A stretch of DNA of 64,000 bases, from the NCBI GenBank assembly GCA_963666935.1, contig OY762936.1, positions 868,001 to 932,000 on the forward strand, in the 5' to 3' direction. The stretch's first letter is position 1. Every line of letters begins with the position of its first letter. The position numbers and the translations under genes were made by a program. Below the pieces are notes generated by a model. It searched no databases and was not told the origin of the DNA. It was given only the letters and a program-made list of their open reading frames with translations. Origin of the DNA: G963666935 sp963666935. Its GTDB lineage: Bacteria; Bacillota; Clostridia; Christensenellales; CAG-138. Positions 1 through 8,598 of the stretch are shown piece after piece.

Positions 1-118
1 CCATCGTCGCAGCCGAAACCACGTCTACTTCTGGGGTTGTTTCAGATGGCTGAGCCGGCGCAACACATCCAGTGAGCAGCATGATCGCCATCAAAAGCAA
101 TGGAATCTGTTTTTTCAT
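1..118 (-). CDS. Putative lipoprotein, N-terminal part only (gene runs off the window)
   Basis: Only the first 39 codons are in the window. They encode a short basic N-terminus, a hydrophobic stretch and a lipobox LTGC, with the Cys at residue 18, followed by a Pro/Thr/Ser-rich linker. This is the pattern of a lipoprotein anchored to the outer face of the cytoplasmic membrane after signal peptidase II cleavage. The start at 118 is preceded by GGAGG at 126-130. The functional domain lies outside the window, so no function can be given. It is divergent from the MarR gene to its right. Confidence 0.75.
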   Translation of the reverse strand, partial: MKKQIPLLLMAIMLLTGCVAPAQPSETTPEVDVVSAATM

Positions 119-260
119 CGGCGATCCTCCCTATAAGACTAAAATTAATTATAACATACAGAAATATCAAGATCAATTTAACCGCTGGGGGGCCGCATCC
201 CCTGGAAATCAAGAAGAAAACACCCTCGCTAAATATTCCCCAAATTTCACACTTTTGCTA

Positions 261-289
261 TAGACACATTCAAATCGGGGTGCTATAAT
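261..289 (+). promoter_or_regulatory. Sigma-A promoter of the marR-ABC operon
   Basis: TAGACA at 261-266, a 17-base spacer, and TATAAT at 284-289 preceded by TGC (extended -10). Transcription would start near 296, about 55 bases before the MarR start codon. Confidence 0.65.
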
Positions 290-305
290 TGCTTTCAGTA
301 TTATA

Positions 306-322
306 TTAACACTGTTAGCTAA
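306..322. promoter_or_regulatory. Possible MarR operator
   Basis: TTAACA-C-TGTTAG (306-318, one mismatch from a perfect inverted repeat) overlaps the perfect palindrome TTAGCTAA (315-322). It lies just downstream of the predicted transcription start. AT-rich short palindromes here are typical of MarR autoregulation; the assignment is inferred from position only. Confidence 0.4.
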
Positions 323-350
323 TTGGATAGGGAATAAAGGTGGAATAACA

Positions 351-815
351 ATGGATGTTAAGACTCTGGCAGCTGAAATGCTGCAGAAGACTAGGATGCT
401 GATGAAAGCAAACGGCCCCAAACAGATTGGAGCGATGCTTCACGGCGAAATGTTCATTATGCATTACATTTTGCAAAAGAACGATGATGTGCTCCCCAGT
501 GAGATAGCGGCGGCGATGGGTGTCAGCACGGCGAGGGTGGCGATGGCGCTCAAAAGCATGGAGAAAAAGGGGGTTATTGAACGCAGGCCGGATCAAACCG
601 ATCGGAGGAAGGTTCGCGTATCCATCACCGAATACGGCAAAAGTCTCATCCGGGAACGGCACAAAAATTTGGTTCGCAAAATGGAGCAAATCCTGATGGA
701 ATTAGGCGAGGCGGACGCACAAGAATATATCCGCATTGTCACACGTATGATCGAAATATCGAAAAAACTCAACGGCGGATCAAACGACGAATGTACCCAT
801 TATCATTGTAGTTAG
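351..815 (+). CDS. MarR family transcriptional regulator
   Basis: 154 residues, normal for MarR. The winged-helix core spans roughly residues 35-105: a helix-turn-helix region (PSEIAAAMGVSTARVAMALK) followed by the wing, which carries the typical D-x-R-(R/K) element (QTDRRKVRV). The start at 351 has AAAGGTGG at 336-343. The gene is followed within 10 bases by two ABC exporter half-transporters and is probably co-transcribed with them. MarR-ABC-ABC operons usually encode ligand-responsive drug or peptide efflux in which MarR represses its own operon. A palindromic site sits at 306-322 after the promoter. The C-terminal tail contains a Cys and two His (ECTHYHC), which might sense metal or redox, but that is speculative. 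Confidence 0.88.
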   Translation: MDVKTLAAEMLQKTRMLMKANGPKQIGAMLHGEMFIMHYILQKNDDVLPSEIAAAMGVSTARVAMALKSMEKKGVIERRPDQTDRRKVRVSITEYGKSLIRERHKNLVRKMEQILMELGEADAQEYIRIVTRMIEISKKLNGGSNDECTHYHCS

Positions 816-825
816 GAGAAATCGC

Positions 826-2586
826 ATGATCAAAATTCTAAAATATCTTAAACCAAAGGAATGGCTGCTGATCCTGGTGTGCGTGGGCTTTCTTTTTGCG
901 CAGACCTGGCTGAATCTCAAGCTGCCGGACTATATTACAGACATTACAAAGTATGTCGAAACGCCGGGCAGCACAATGTCCCAAATCTGGGAGACAGGCG
1001 GCAAAATGCTACTTTGCACGCTGGGCAGTGCGGCGACGTCCATCATCGTCGGCTTTTTTGCTTCCCGGATCGCGGCGCGCTTTTCGCAGCGGATAAGGGG
1101 CAAGCTTTTCCACAAAGTTGAGGATTTCTCCATGGAGGAGATCAACGGCTTCTCCACGGCGAGTCTCATTACGCGCTCCACCAACGACATTACGCAGATC
1201 CAAAGGTTCATCGCGATGGGACTGCAGATTATCATTGCCGCGCCGATCATGGCCGTGTGGGCTGTCGCCAAGATATCCACAAAGAGCTGGGAGTGGATGA
1301 CGATGACGGGTGGTGCGGTGGTCGTTCTCTTGATTTTGATCGTCTCGATTATGATTTACGCCTTGCCAAAATTTAAAAAGATCCAGTGGCTGACAGATAA
1401 TTTGAACCGCGTAACGCGGGAGAATCTGACGGGGATCCGCGTCGTCCGGGCGTATAACGCCGAAAGCTACGAGCAAGCAAAATTCGAGGGTGCCAACAGT
1501 GATATTACAAACAACAATCTCTCCGTTATGCGGGCCATGGCCGTGTTCAATCCGGGCATGCGCCTGATCATGAGCGGCTTGACGCTGGGCATCTATTGGA
1601 TTGGGGCGTATATTATCAACGCTGCCGTCGGCATGGATAAACTCAGCGCGTTTTCGAACATGGTGGCGTTTTCCGGTTATGCCATGCAGGTTATTATGGC
1701 GTTTATGATGCTTACCATGATCTTTATCATGGCGCCGCGGGTTCAGGTGGCGGCCAAGCGCGTCAACGAGGTTCTGGATACGAAGCCAAAGATTCTTGAC
1801 GGCAAGATAACCGAGTCTCCGGCGGGCGTTGTGGGCGAGGTAGAATTTAAAAATGTAAGCTTTAAATACCCCGATGCCGAAGATTATGTCTTGCATGATA
1901 TCAGCTTCAAGGCAAAAAAAGGCGAGACGGTCGCCTTCATTGGCTCAACCGGCAGCGGCAAGTCCACGCTGATCAATCTTTTGCCGCGCTTCTATGACGT
2001 TACGGAGGGACAGGTGCTGGTGGATGGCGTCGATGTGCGCGACTATACGCAGGAAGCGCTGCGCAACAAGCTGGGCTACGTCCCGCAGCGCGCCGTGCTG
2101 TTCACCGGAACGGTGCGCTCCAACGTCAACTTCGGCGACAACGGCAAAGCGCCGGGCACCGAGGAAGAAATCAAGCGCGCCGTTGAAATTGCGCAGGGTA
2201 ACGGCTTTGTGGAGCAAATGGAGGGCCAATACGATGCCCACATCGCGCAGGGAGGAACGAATGTGTCCGGCGGGCAGAAGCAGCGTTTGGCCATCGCCCG
2301 CGCAATCTACAGGGAACCGGAAATCTATATTTTTGATGACTCATTCTCGGCGCTGGACTATAAAACCGACAGAATCCTGAGGTCGGCGCTGAAAAAAGAA
2401 ACGTCGGGTGTCACGAGCTTTATTGTGGCGCAGCGCATTGGCACCATCCGGGATGCCGATCGAATTATCGTGCTCGAGGATGGGAATATGGTCGGCCAGG
2501 GCATCCATGACGAGCTGATGAAAAGCTGTGAGGTGTATCAGCAGATTGCCTACTCTCAACTCTCAAAGGAGGAACTCGGCGCATGA
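826..2586 (+). CDS. ABC exporter half-transporter, degenerate-site subunit
   Basis: 586 residues. An N-terminal six-helix exporter domain (about 1-310) is followed by a nucleotide-binding domain (about 345-580). Visible motifs are Walker A GSTGSGKST, the ABC signature VSGGQKQ and Walker B IYIFDDSFSALD. The catalytic Glu after Walker B is replaced by Asp (DD instead of DE), the mark of the degenerate ATP site in heterodimeric exporters such as the TM287/288 type. The gene starts 10 bases after marR with AGGAGA overlapping the marR stop, and its own end overlaps the next ABC gene by four bases (ATGA). It should act as an obligate partner of the following protein in the cytoplasmic membrane. The substrate cannot be read from sequence; drug or peptide efflux is the usual role. 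Confidence 0.9.
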   Translation: MIKILKYLKPKEWLLILVCVGFLFAQTWLNLKLPDYITDITKYVETPGSTMSQIWETGGKMLLCTLGSAATSIIVGFFASRIAARFSQRIRGKLFHKVEDFSMEEINGFSTASLITRSTNDITQIQRFIAMGLQIIIAAPIMAVWAVAKISTKSWEWMTMTGGAVVVLLILIVSIMIYALPKFKKIQWLTDNLNRVTRENLTGIRVVRAYNAESYEQAKFEGANSDITNNNLSVMRAMAVFNPGMRLIMSGLTLGIYWIGAYIINAAVGMDKLSAFSNMVAFSGYAMQVIMAFMMLTMIFIMAPRVQVAAKRVNEVLDTKPKILDGKITESPAGVVGEVEFKNVSFKYPDAEDYVLHDISFKAKKGETVAFIGSTGSGKSTLINLLPRFYDVTEGQVLVDGVDVRDYTQEALRNKLGYVPQRAVLFTGTVRSNVNFGDNGKAPGTEEEIKRAVEIAQGNGFVEQMEGQYDAHIAQGGTNVSGGQKQRLAIARAIYREPEIYIFDDSFSALDYKTDRILRSALKKETSGVTSFIVAQRIGTIRDADRIIVLEDGNMVGQGIHDELMKSCEVYQQIAYSQLSKEELGA

Positions 2587-4442
2587 GCAAAAAAGAATAC
2601 GAAATCGGAGATGCTAAAATCCAGCAGCAGCGGCAACACGGCCCAGGCGGTATGCAGTTTGGCGAGAAGCCAAAGAACTTTAAAAAATCCATGGGCAAGC
2701 TGATCGCGTATAGCCGTCCATACTGGACGGTGGCAATCGTCGCGATTGCTTGCGCGGTCGCCGGTTCCATTGTGACGCTGATGGGCCCCGACCGGCTCAA
2801 GGAGATCACCGACATCATTATCAAGGGCGTCGAGGCCGCGATGATCCCTGGGGGCAGCGGCGGGATGGATCTCGATAGAATTGCGAATATTTGTTGGACG
2901 CTCGCCATCCTATATGTTGGCGGCGCCGTTCTGATCTTTATTCAGGGTTGGATTATGACTACGGTTACGCAGCGGCTGACGAAAGGCTTGCGACGTGGGA
3001 TTTCGGAAAAAATCAACAGGCTCCCGCTTCGGTACTTCGACAATACCACGGCAGGCAATATTATGAGCCGCGTAACAAACGATGTCGATACTTTGGGGCA
3101 GTCGCTTAACCAGAGTCTGGGGCAACTTGTCACTTCGATTGCGATGTTCGTGGGATCAATTGCGATGATGCTGGCGACAAATGTCATTATGGCCCTGACG
3201 GCGGTAGGATCCACGCTGATCGGCTTCGTATTGATGAGCATCATTCTCAAAATGTCTCAGAAATATTTCAGGCGCAACCAGAGTAACCTCGGGGCAATTA
3301 ACGGCCATGTGGAGGAGATTTACGCCGGACATAGCATTGTCAAAGCTTTTAACGGCGAGAAAGAAGCACGCCGGAAGTTCGACGAAATTAATGAGAAAAT
3401 GTACGAATCCAACTGGAAATCCCAGTTTTTCTCCGGCCTCATGATGCCGTTCATGACTTTTATCGGCAACTTCGGCTATGTGGCCGTCTGCATCGCCGGC
3501 GCCATCCTCACGAAGAACGGAACCATCGATTTCGGCGTGATCGTGGCGTTTATGATCTATATCCGGCTCTTTACTCAGCCTTTGGCACAGGTCGCCCAAT
3601 CGGCAACCATGCTGCAGTCTACGGCAGCCGCGTCGGAGCGTGTTTTCGAGTTCCTGGAAGAGCAGGAGATGGAGGACGAGTCGAAGAAGACCGAAAAACT
3701 TTCCTCTATCCGGGGTGATGTTACCTTCGAGCATGTCCATTTCGGCTATAATCCAGAGAAGACAATTATCAAGGACTTTTCTGCTGATGTGAAAGCGGGG
3801 CAAAAGGTCGCCATCGTCGGGCCAACGGGCGCCGGCAAGACAACAATTGTGAATCTGCTGATGCGGTTCTATGAGGTGGGCAGCGGCGAAATCCGCATCG
3901 ATGGCGTGCCGCTTTCCGCACTCAAACGCGAAAACGTCCATGACCTTTTCTGCATGGTGCTTCAGGATACGTGGCTCTTTGAGGGGACCATTCGGGAAAA
4001 CGTCGTCTATAGTAAAAAAGGCGTCACGGACGAGGAAGTCAAGCAGGCGTGCAAAGCCGTGGGCATGCATCATTTCATAAAAACGCTGCCGCATGGTTAT
4101 GATACCGTCCTCAACGACAATGCTAACCTGTCCGTGGGGCAGAAACAGCTTCTGACCATCGCCCGTGCCATGATCGAAAACTCGCCGCTCCTCATCTTGG
4201 ATGAAGCCACGAGTTCGGTGGACACGCGTACAGAGGTTCTGGTGCAAAGGGCCATGGATGAGCTGATGAAGGGGCGCACCTCGTTTGTTATCGCGCACCG
4301 CCTCTCAACGATCAAAAATGCCGACACCATCCTCGTGATGCGGGATGGCGACATCGTTGAGAGCGGCCGCCACGAGCAGCTCCTGGCAAAGGGCGGCTTC
4401 TATGCGGAGCTCTACAACAGCCAGTTCGAGCAGGCGTCGTAA
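2583..4442 (+). CDS. ABC exporter half-transporter, consensus-site subunit
   Basis: 619 residues. A roughly 35-residue cytosolic N-terminal extension is followed by the six-helix exporter domain and an NBD near 370-610. Walker A is GPTGAGKTT and Walker B is LLILDEATSSVD with the catalytic Glu present. The signature is LSVGQKQ instead of LSGGQ. The intact Walker B here and the intact signature in the upstream partner together form one competent ATP site. The Asp of the partner and this altered signature form the degenerate site. Translation is coupled to the upstream gene through an ATGA overlap. A strong terminator follows at 4459-4484, closing the marR-ABC-ABC operon. Confidence 0.9.
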   Translation: MSKKEYEIGDAKIQQQRQHGPGGMQFGEKPKNFKKSMGKLIAYSRPYWTVAIVAIACAVAGSIVTLMGPDRLKEITDIIIKGVEAAMIPGGSGGMDLDRIANICWTLAILYVGGAVLIFIQGWIMTTVTQRLTKGLRRGISEKINRLPLRYFDNTTAGNIMSRVTNDVDTLGQSLNQSLGQLVTSIAMFVGSIAMMLATNVIMALTAVGSTLIGFVLMSIILKMSQKYFRRNQSNLGAINGHVEEIYAGHSIVKAFNGEKEARRKFDEINEKMYESNWKSQFFSGLMMPFMTFIGNFGYVAVCIAGAILTKNGTIDFGVIVAFMIYIRLFTQPLAQVAQSATMLQSTAAASERVFEFLEEQEMEDESKKTEKLSSIRGDVTFEHVHFGYNPEKTIIKDFSADVKAGQKVAIVGPTGAGKTTIVNLLMRFYEVGSGEIRIDGVPLSALKRENVHDLFCMVLQDTWLFEGTIRENVVYSKKGVTDEEVKQACKAVGMHHFIKTLPHGYDTVLNDNANLSVGQKQLLTIARAMIENSPLLILDEATSSVDTRTEVLVQRAMDELMKGRTSFVIAHRLSTIKNADTILVMRDGDIVESGRHEQLLAKGGFYAELYNSQFEQAS

Positions 4443-4458
4443 TATTCTTTAAGCCGGG

Positions 4459-4484
4459 GAGGCGCAATGAGCGCCTCCTTTTTG
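4459..4484 (+). terminator. Rho-independent terminator of the marR-ABC operon
   Basis: Stem GGAGGCGC / GCGCCTCC with loop AATGA, followed by TTTTT, 17 bases after the ABC stop codon. Confidence 0.85.
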
Positions 4485-4714
4485 TTTGGTGAATCCCGCA
4501 GGCCGCGCAGGCGGCTGACCGCCTTGAAATGCTTGTGTTCAAGGTCGTTTCGTGATACGATTTTGGTACGATGCTGGTATTCAGAATAACTTGTGGAGCT
4601 GGAGTTTGACGATTCGTCAACATGGCGGGGGTATCTGACGATGAGGCGCTTAAAAAGCCTGACCATATCGGGCATGTCGCGGTCATGGTATATGCAAGTA
4701 AACTGTTTTCATAG

Positions 4715-5122
4715 TTCAAGGGTGGAGCGGAATATGCTGGATATGATAACTGGAGACTCCCAAACGTTAAAGAACTGCAAAGCGTATTGGATTATACTAG
4801 GAGTCCTGACACGGCTAACAGCGCGGCAATCAATCCGGTATTTGAATGTACCCAAATGATTAACGAAGCATCACAAACGGATTATCCGTTCTTTTGGACG
4901 AGTACGAGCTTTAATCCGGGAAAGGATGCGGCTATCGTTTGTTTCGGCAGGGCATTGGGATATTTCAATGCGAATGGCCAAGGCGAACAATTTGTTGATG
5001 TTCGTGGAGCCGGGTGCCAAAGAACCGACCTGAAGAAAGGTAAAAGTTCTTACGGCCAAGGGCCGCAGGGTGATGTGCGGCGAGTTTATAACTATGTACG
5101 CTTAGTAAGAGATGCCGGTTAA
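4715..5122 (+). pseudogene. DUF1566 (Lcl C-terminal) domain fragment
   Basis: From 4715 one frame reads through to a stop at 5122. It contains the hallmarks of the DUF1566/Lcl C-terminal domain: an AGYDNWRLPNVKEL-like segment (4730-4780), DYTRSP, a YPFFWTSTS block, and a C-terminal GPQGDVRRVYNYVRLVRDA block. The frame is closed by a stop at 4712-4714 immediately upstream. No start codon with a ribosome site and no signal peptide precedes the fragment. Intact family members are secreted or lipoproteins of 200 or more residues, so this is the truncated 3' end of a former gene. The region from 4485 to 4714 holds nothing I can recognise. Confidence 0.65.
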
Positions 5123-5337
5123 ACATGTAAATCGCCGGTAATTAAAAGGATAGCAGTGATGAAAAGCATATTTACAGGGCGGGTTTTCTGCTATATGATA
5201 CTAAGGCGAGCCCTTAGTAACACTTGTATTCATAATCATTTCAAATATATTAACGATTTGGTCGGGCCTTTGCGCGTGGGAGTAAACTTTTAAGAATCGC
5301 ACAAACTATATTTAATGTACTATAAGGAGGTAACAGA

Positions 5338-5592
5338 ATGTCTTGTTATTATGTCATTGGCGTACGGATGGACAACAGGGTTGGCAACGCACTAAATTTT
5401 CAGGAAACCCTCACAAGAAACGGCTGCAAGATAAAGGCGCGTTTGGGTCTGCATGAAGCAAGCGAAAGCATCTGTGCGAATGATGGACTGATCGTGCTGC
5501 AGCCCTGCGGTGAAAAAGCAGAAATCGAGCAGCTGGTTGTGGACTTAAACCGCCTGGAGGGGATCACCGCAAAACTCATCGACTTAAACTAA
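5338..5592 (+). CDS. Small ACT-like / TM1266-type putative regulator
   Basis: 84 residues with a strong ribosome site (AAGGAGG) and a clear start at 5338. It begins with an IGVRMDNR segment and ends with LNRLEGITAKLIDLN, the beta-alpha-beta pattern of the ferredoxin-like fold seen in small ACT-like proteins. TM1266-type proteins, called putative iron-only hydrogenase system regulators, have a similar size and layout. Two Cys and one His (NGCK, LGLHE, ICANDG) are present and might bind a metal. No hydrogenase gene is nearby, so the role is unknown. A hairpin (ACTAAGG/CCTTAGT, 5200-5218) lies 120 bases upstream. Family assignment is by pattern only. Confidence 0.6.
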   Translation: MSCYYVIGVRMDNRVGNALNFQETLTRNGCKIKARLGLHEASESICANDGLIVLQPCGEKAEIEQLVVDLNRLEGITAKLIDLN

Positions 5593-5618
5593 ATAACATG
5601 TTTATGAACGAGCATTTT

Positions 5619-5792
5619 AACCACCAGTAAAACTGGTGGTTCTGATTTTGGAGCGATCGAGGGAAACAAAGCAAGGGCTCGATAAGTGCGAAGATTCCAG
5701 ATTGACTTTCCGCAAGGGCTTAATTAAAAAAATGTGCAGAATTATAAAAATCACTTAACGTAATCCCTTGCTCATTACGCTGCGTAATGAGC
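5619..5792. repeat. Intergenic stretch with two perfect hairpins, possible transposon-end relic
   Basis: The 300 bases between 5593 and 5893 hold no gene. They contain two perfect inverted repeats: AACCACCAGT-AAA-ACTGGTGGTT (5619-5641) and GCTCATTACG-CTG-CGTAATGAGC (5770-5792). Neither is followed by a U-run, so they are not ordinary terminators. Short perfect hairpins bounding about 150 bases resemble the subterminal hairpins of IS200/IS605-type elements or their non-coding derivatives. No transposase remnant lies between them, so this identity is a guess. Confidence 0.35.
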
Positions 5793-5899
5793 TACAATGC
5801 AATCGGCAGATAAAATTTATGTGGACTACCATAACCTGTGGGCCGGTTAACAAGACGGCTGTGATTCACAGCTCATAATAATGAAAAGAAGGAATGAGT

Positions 5900-6625
5900 A
5901 TGCTTGAAATCAAGAATCTGACAAAAACCTATCCCGGCAATGTAAAGGCGGTAGACAATCTCTCCCTAACGGTGGAAAATGGGGACCTCTATGGATTTAT
6001 CGGGCAGAACGGGGCCGGCAAAACCACGACCATCAAGGCCATCGTTGGCATCCACTCCTTTGACGGGGGAGACATCCTAATCGATGGGCTCTCAATAAAG
6101 TCGCGCCCCATCGAGTGCAAGAAAGTCATGGCTTATATTCCAGACACGCCGGATCTCTATGAGTTCATGTCCGGGAACCGGTATCTGAACTTCGTTGCGA
6201 ATATGTATGACGTCCCTATGGCCCCGCGAAAAGAGCGAATTGCGAAATTCAGCAAGGCATTTGAAATTGAGCAGGATCTGTCCGCGTCCATCTCTTCCTA
6301 CTCCCATGGCATGAAACAAAGGGTCGCGCTGATTGCGGCGCTGATTCATAAGCCGAAACTGCTGATTCTGGATGAGCCGTTTGTGGGGCTGGACCCGAAG
6401 GCGGCGTACACCTTAAAAGAGTATTTCCGTGAGATGACCGAAGGGGGCTGCTCGATTTTCTTCTCCACGCACGGGCTGGAGGTCGCGCAGAAACTGTGCA
6501 ACAAAATCGCCATCATTAAAAACGGCAAACTGCTCGAATGCGGGAAAACGGAAGATGTCGTGGGAAACAAATCTCTGGAGGACGTCTTTTTGGAGTTGAC
6601 GGAAGGGGTTTTAAAGGATGCGTAA
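5900..6625 (+). CDS. ABC transporter ATP-binding protein
   Basis: 241 residues from ATG at 5900. The in-frame ATG at 5894 is too close to the AGAAGG site (5887-5892), whereas 5900 leaves 7 bases. Motifs are Walker A GQNGAGKTT, signature SYSHGMKQR (a variant of LSGGQ), Walker B LLILDEPFVGLD and the switch His in STHGLE. It is a stand-alone ATPase of the ABC-2/DrrA-like class that pairs with the downstream membrane protein, whose gene overlaps it by 8 bases. Such pairs export lipids, antibiotics or peptides, or act in envelope processes; the substrate is not evident. Confidence 0.9.
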   Translation: MLEIKNLTKTYPGNVKAVDNLSLTVENGDLYGFIGQNGAGKTTTIKAIVGIHSFDGGDILIDGLSIKSRPIECKKVMAYIPDTPDLYEFMSGNRYLNFVANMYDVPMAPRKERIAKFSKAFEIEQDLSASISSYSHGMKQRVALIAALIHKPKLLILDEPFVGLDPKAAYTLKEYFREMTEGGCSIFFSTHGLEVAQKLCNKIAIIKNGKLLECGKTEDVVGNKSLEDVFLELTEGVLKDA

Positions 6626-8207
6626 GTTTTTTGAGCTGCTGAAGGTTAACATTTCCCTTTCGATGATGCAGGTCAATATCCGCCGTTTCAGGAGAGGGAA
6701 AAAACAAAGCCGCTCCTCGAGTTATGTTCTTTTGCTTGCCGCTGTGCTGATTATGGCATATATGGGCAAAATCTCCTCCATCCTCTATGGCGCGGTGGGC
6801 CCGTATGGGTTTGGCTGGCTGCTGGTGGCCATGGGGCTTTTCATGGTATCCATCTTAACCTTGGCTACGGGAATCTATAGCGTTGGCGCCGTGCTTTTCG
6901 ACGGGCGGGATCTGGATCAGCTTTTTTCCTACCCGCTCCGGCCTTTGCAAATCCTCTTTTCAAAGGTGTTTGGGCTGGTGGTGGAAAACTGGCTGGTGGG
7001 CATTGTGTTTTTTCTGCCTTTTGTGGCTGTATACTGTATCAACGTGAGGCCCGGGGCGCTCTTTTATATTCATGCCCTTCTGGGGTTTCTCTGCCTGCCA
7101 TGTATCCCGGTGTCCCTTTTCATACTGCTTGCATACATTTTGAATTTCATCACAAGCGGAAAGCGCGCGAAAAATACGATCAACGCGATCGTTGCGATTG
7201 GGCTGATTGCAGGCACCGTAGTTGGAATGCAAAGCCTTATGTCCGGTTATCAGAATCCTAATATGGATATCTCCGGTTTAATGGAAGGATTCAAGCATAT
7301 TTATCCCCCCCTTGGCTATCTCACAAGTGGAATTGTTGGCGCCAACCCGGGGGACCTTGGGATCGGCCTGCTATGGAACGTCGCTCCTTTTGCCGTATTG
7401 TGCGCTGTTTTATCAGTTGGTTATCGAGCGCTGTGGTCCCGGTCCCGGGCAGTGCGCAAGACCCGGCGTGGCAAACTCTCCTTTGGCATGCGCTCCTCGT
7501 TTTCATCTTTACTGCAAAAGGAATTTTCCCGGTATTTCTCCTCGGCTATGTATGTTTTAAATTCCTCAATTGGAATCATCCTTATGACTCTGTTCACGGT
7601 GTTTTCCGGAGCGGGAGGGGCAGACATACAAAAGCTGGGGTCGTACTTTCCTGCGGATATGAAAATTCTGTTTATTCTACTGGTCTTCGGTTTTACCCTT
7701 ATCATCACCAATACAACGGCACCATCCATCTCCTTGGAGGGGAAAAACCTATGGATCATCAAAAGCCTGCCGGTTGAGGAGGGGAAAATCCTGCTGGCAA
7801 AATTATGCGTCCATCTGATCGTGACAATTCCGCTGTTGCTTGTCAACTGCGTCATCGCGGGGTTCACCCTGCATCTAAGCGCCGTAAACTGTTGCATCCT
7901 TTTCGCCATCTGCGCGCTTTTTGCGGTCTTGGGCGGACTTTTGGGGCTGATTTTTAACCTGTATTATCACCGGTTTGATTTTTACAGTGACATGCAGGTG
8001 GTGAAAAACAGCGCCAGCGTATTGCTGACCTATCTGACAATGCTGGTCATTGCCGCGGCCTTTGCCGGCATCTTCTGGCTGCTGCGCACAAATCTTGTGC
8101 TGGGCTGGTTTTTATTCGGTGTCGGGGTTGCGCTTGCCGCCCTCGCGGTGGCTGCCGCGGCGTTTGTATTTACCAGGGGTAAGGAAATGCTCAAAAACAT
8201 TTCATAA
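6618..8207 (+). CDS. ABC-2 type transporter permease, large multi-span protein
   Basis: 529 residues, strongly hydrophobic, with about 12 predicted membrane spans arranged as two clusters separated by a basic cytosolic loop near residues 275-290 (RSRAVRKTRRGK). A cytosolic N-terminus with a run of Arg/Lys precedes the first span. The gene overlaps the ATPase gene by 8 bases, so the two are translationally coupled and surely form one transporter. The length fits a permease in which both half-domains are fused, giving one ATPase dimer per polypeptide. The substrate is unknown. A small one-span protein gene follows after 18 bases. Confidence 0.8.
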   Translation: MRKFFELLKVNISLSMMQVNIRRFRRGKKQSRSSSYVLLLAAVLIMAYMGKISSILYGAVGPYGFGWLLVAMGLFMVSILTLATGIYSVGAVLFDGRDLDQLFSYPLRPLQILFSKVFGLVVENWLVGIVFFLPFVAVYCINVRPGALFYIHALLGFLCLPCIPVSLFILLAYILNFITSGKRAKNTINAIVAIGLIAGTVVGMQSLMSGYQNPNMDISGLMEGFKHIYPPLGYLTSGIVGANPGDLGIGLLWNVAPFAVLCAVLSVGYRALWSRSRAVRKTRRGKLSFGMRSSFSSLLQKEFSRYFSSAMYVLNSSIGIILMTLFTVFSGAGGADIQKLGSYFPADMKILFILLVFGFTLIITNTTAPSISLEGKNLWIIKSLPVEEGKILLAKLCVHLIVTIPLLLVNCVIAGFTLHLSAVNCCILFAICALFAVLGGLLGLIFNLYYHRFDFYSDMQVVKNSASVLLTYLTMLVIAAAFAGIFWLLRTNLVLGWFLFGVGVALAALAVAAAAFVFTRGKEMLKNIS

Positions 8208-8225
8208 AAATTCGGGGGTGATTCT

Positions 8226-8432
8226 ATGTCAAAAAGAAAATGGACAAAAGAAGAGGTTGAACAGTGGCGCGAGAAAAATAGAAGGACTTTATATTTCAAC
8301 AAGCAGGACAGCAATGTCTTTGTCCCGAAAAGTTACGGAATCGGCATAACCTGCAACTGGGGGAACCCGATCTCCTGGGTTCTTATCGTGGCAATCATCG
8401 CTATTATCGTTCTAATAAAAGTCTTCAGGTGA
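8226..8432 (+). CDS. Small single-span membrane protein, DUF5808-like
   Basis: 68 residues with GGGGTGAT upstream. The N-terminal 30 residues are charged. They are followed by the block YFNKQDSNVFVPKSYGIG and NWGNP, which matches the short DUF5808 motif (a Y-x-N-x-x-D core, FVPK, GIG, NxGNP). A C-terminal transmembrane helix (SWVLIVAIIAIIVLIKV) ends the protein. Elsewhere DUF5808 segments often accompany membrane proteins. Here the gene lies 18 bases after the ABC-2 permease and is probably the last gene of that operon. The function is unknown; an accessory role in the transporter is plausible. Confidence 0.6.
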   Translation: MSKRKWTKEEVEQWREKNRRTLYFNKQDSNVFVPKSYGIGITCNWGNPISWVLIVAIIAIIVLIKVFR

Positions 8433-8598
8433 ATTTTTGAACTGGTCCGCAACAAAAAACAGCGGGCCATTCATTTTTTCATTCCTTTCTGTATGATGGC
8501 AACCTTCCTGATATTGTCTATCTGGTGGCCTTGGAGTAACATAGTAGTGTTGGCAGCATAGCAGGATGAAAAATGTGCGGACATCGGGAGGAGATACG

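Noticed and set aside
4412..4675. A minus-strand 87-codon frame over the ABC terminator region
   Set aside because: It crosses a terminator, has no ribosome site, and I could not link it to any family with confidence.
5619..5641. Rho-independent terminator of the small gene at 5338
   Set aside because: The hairpin is perfect but has no T-run after it.
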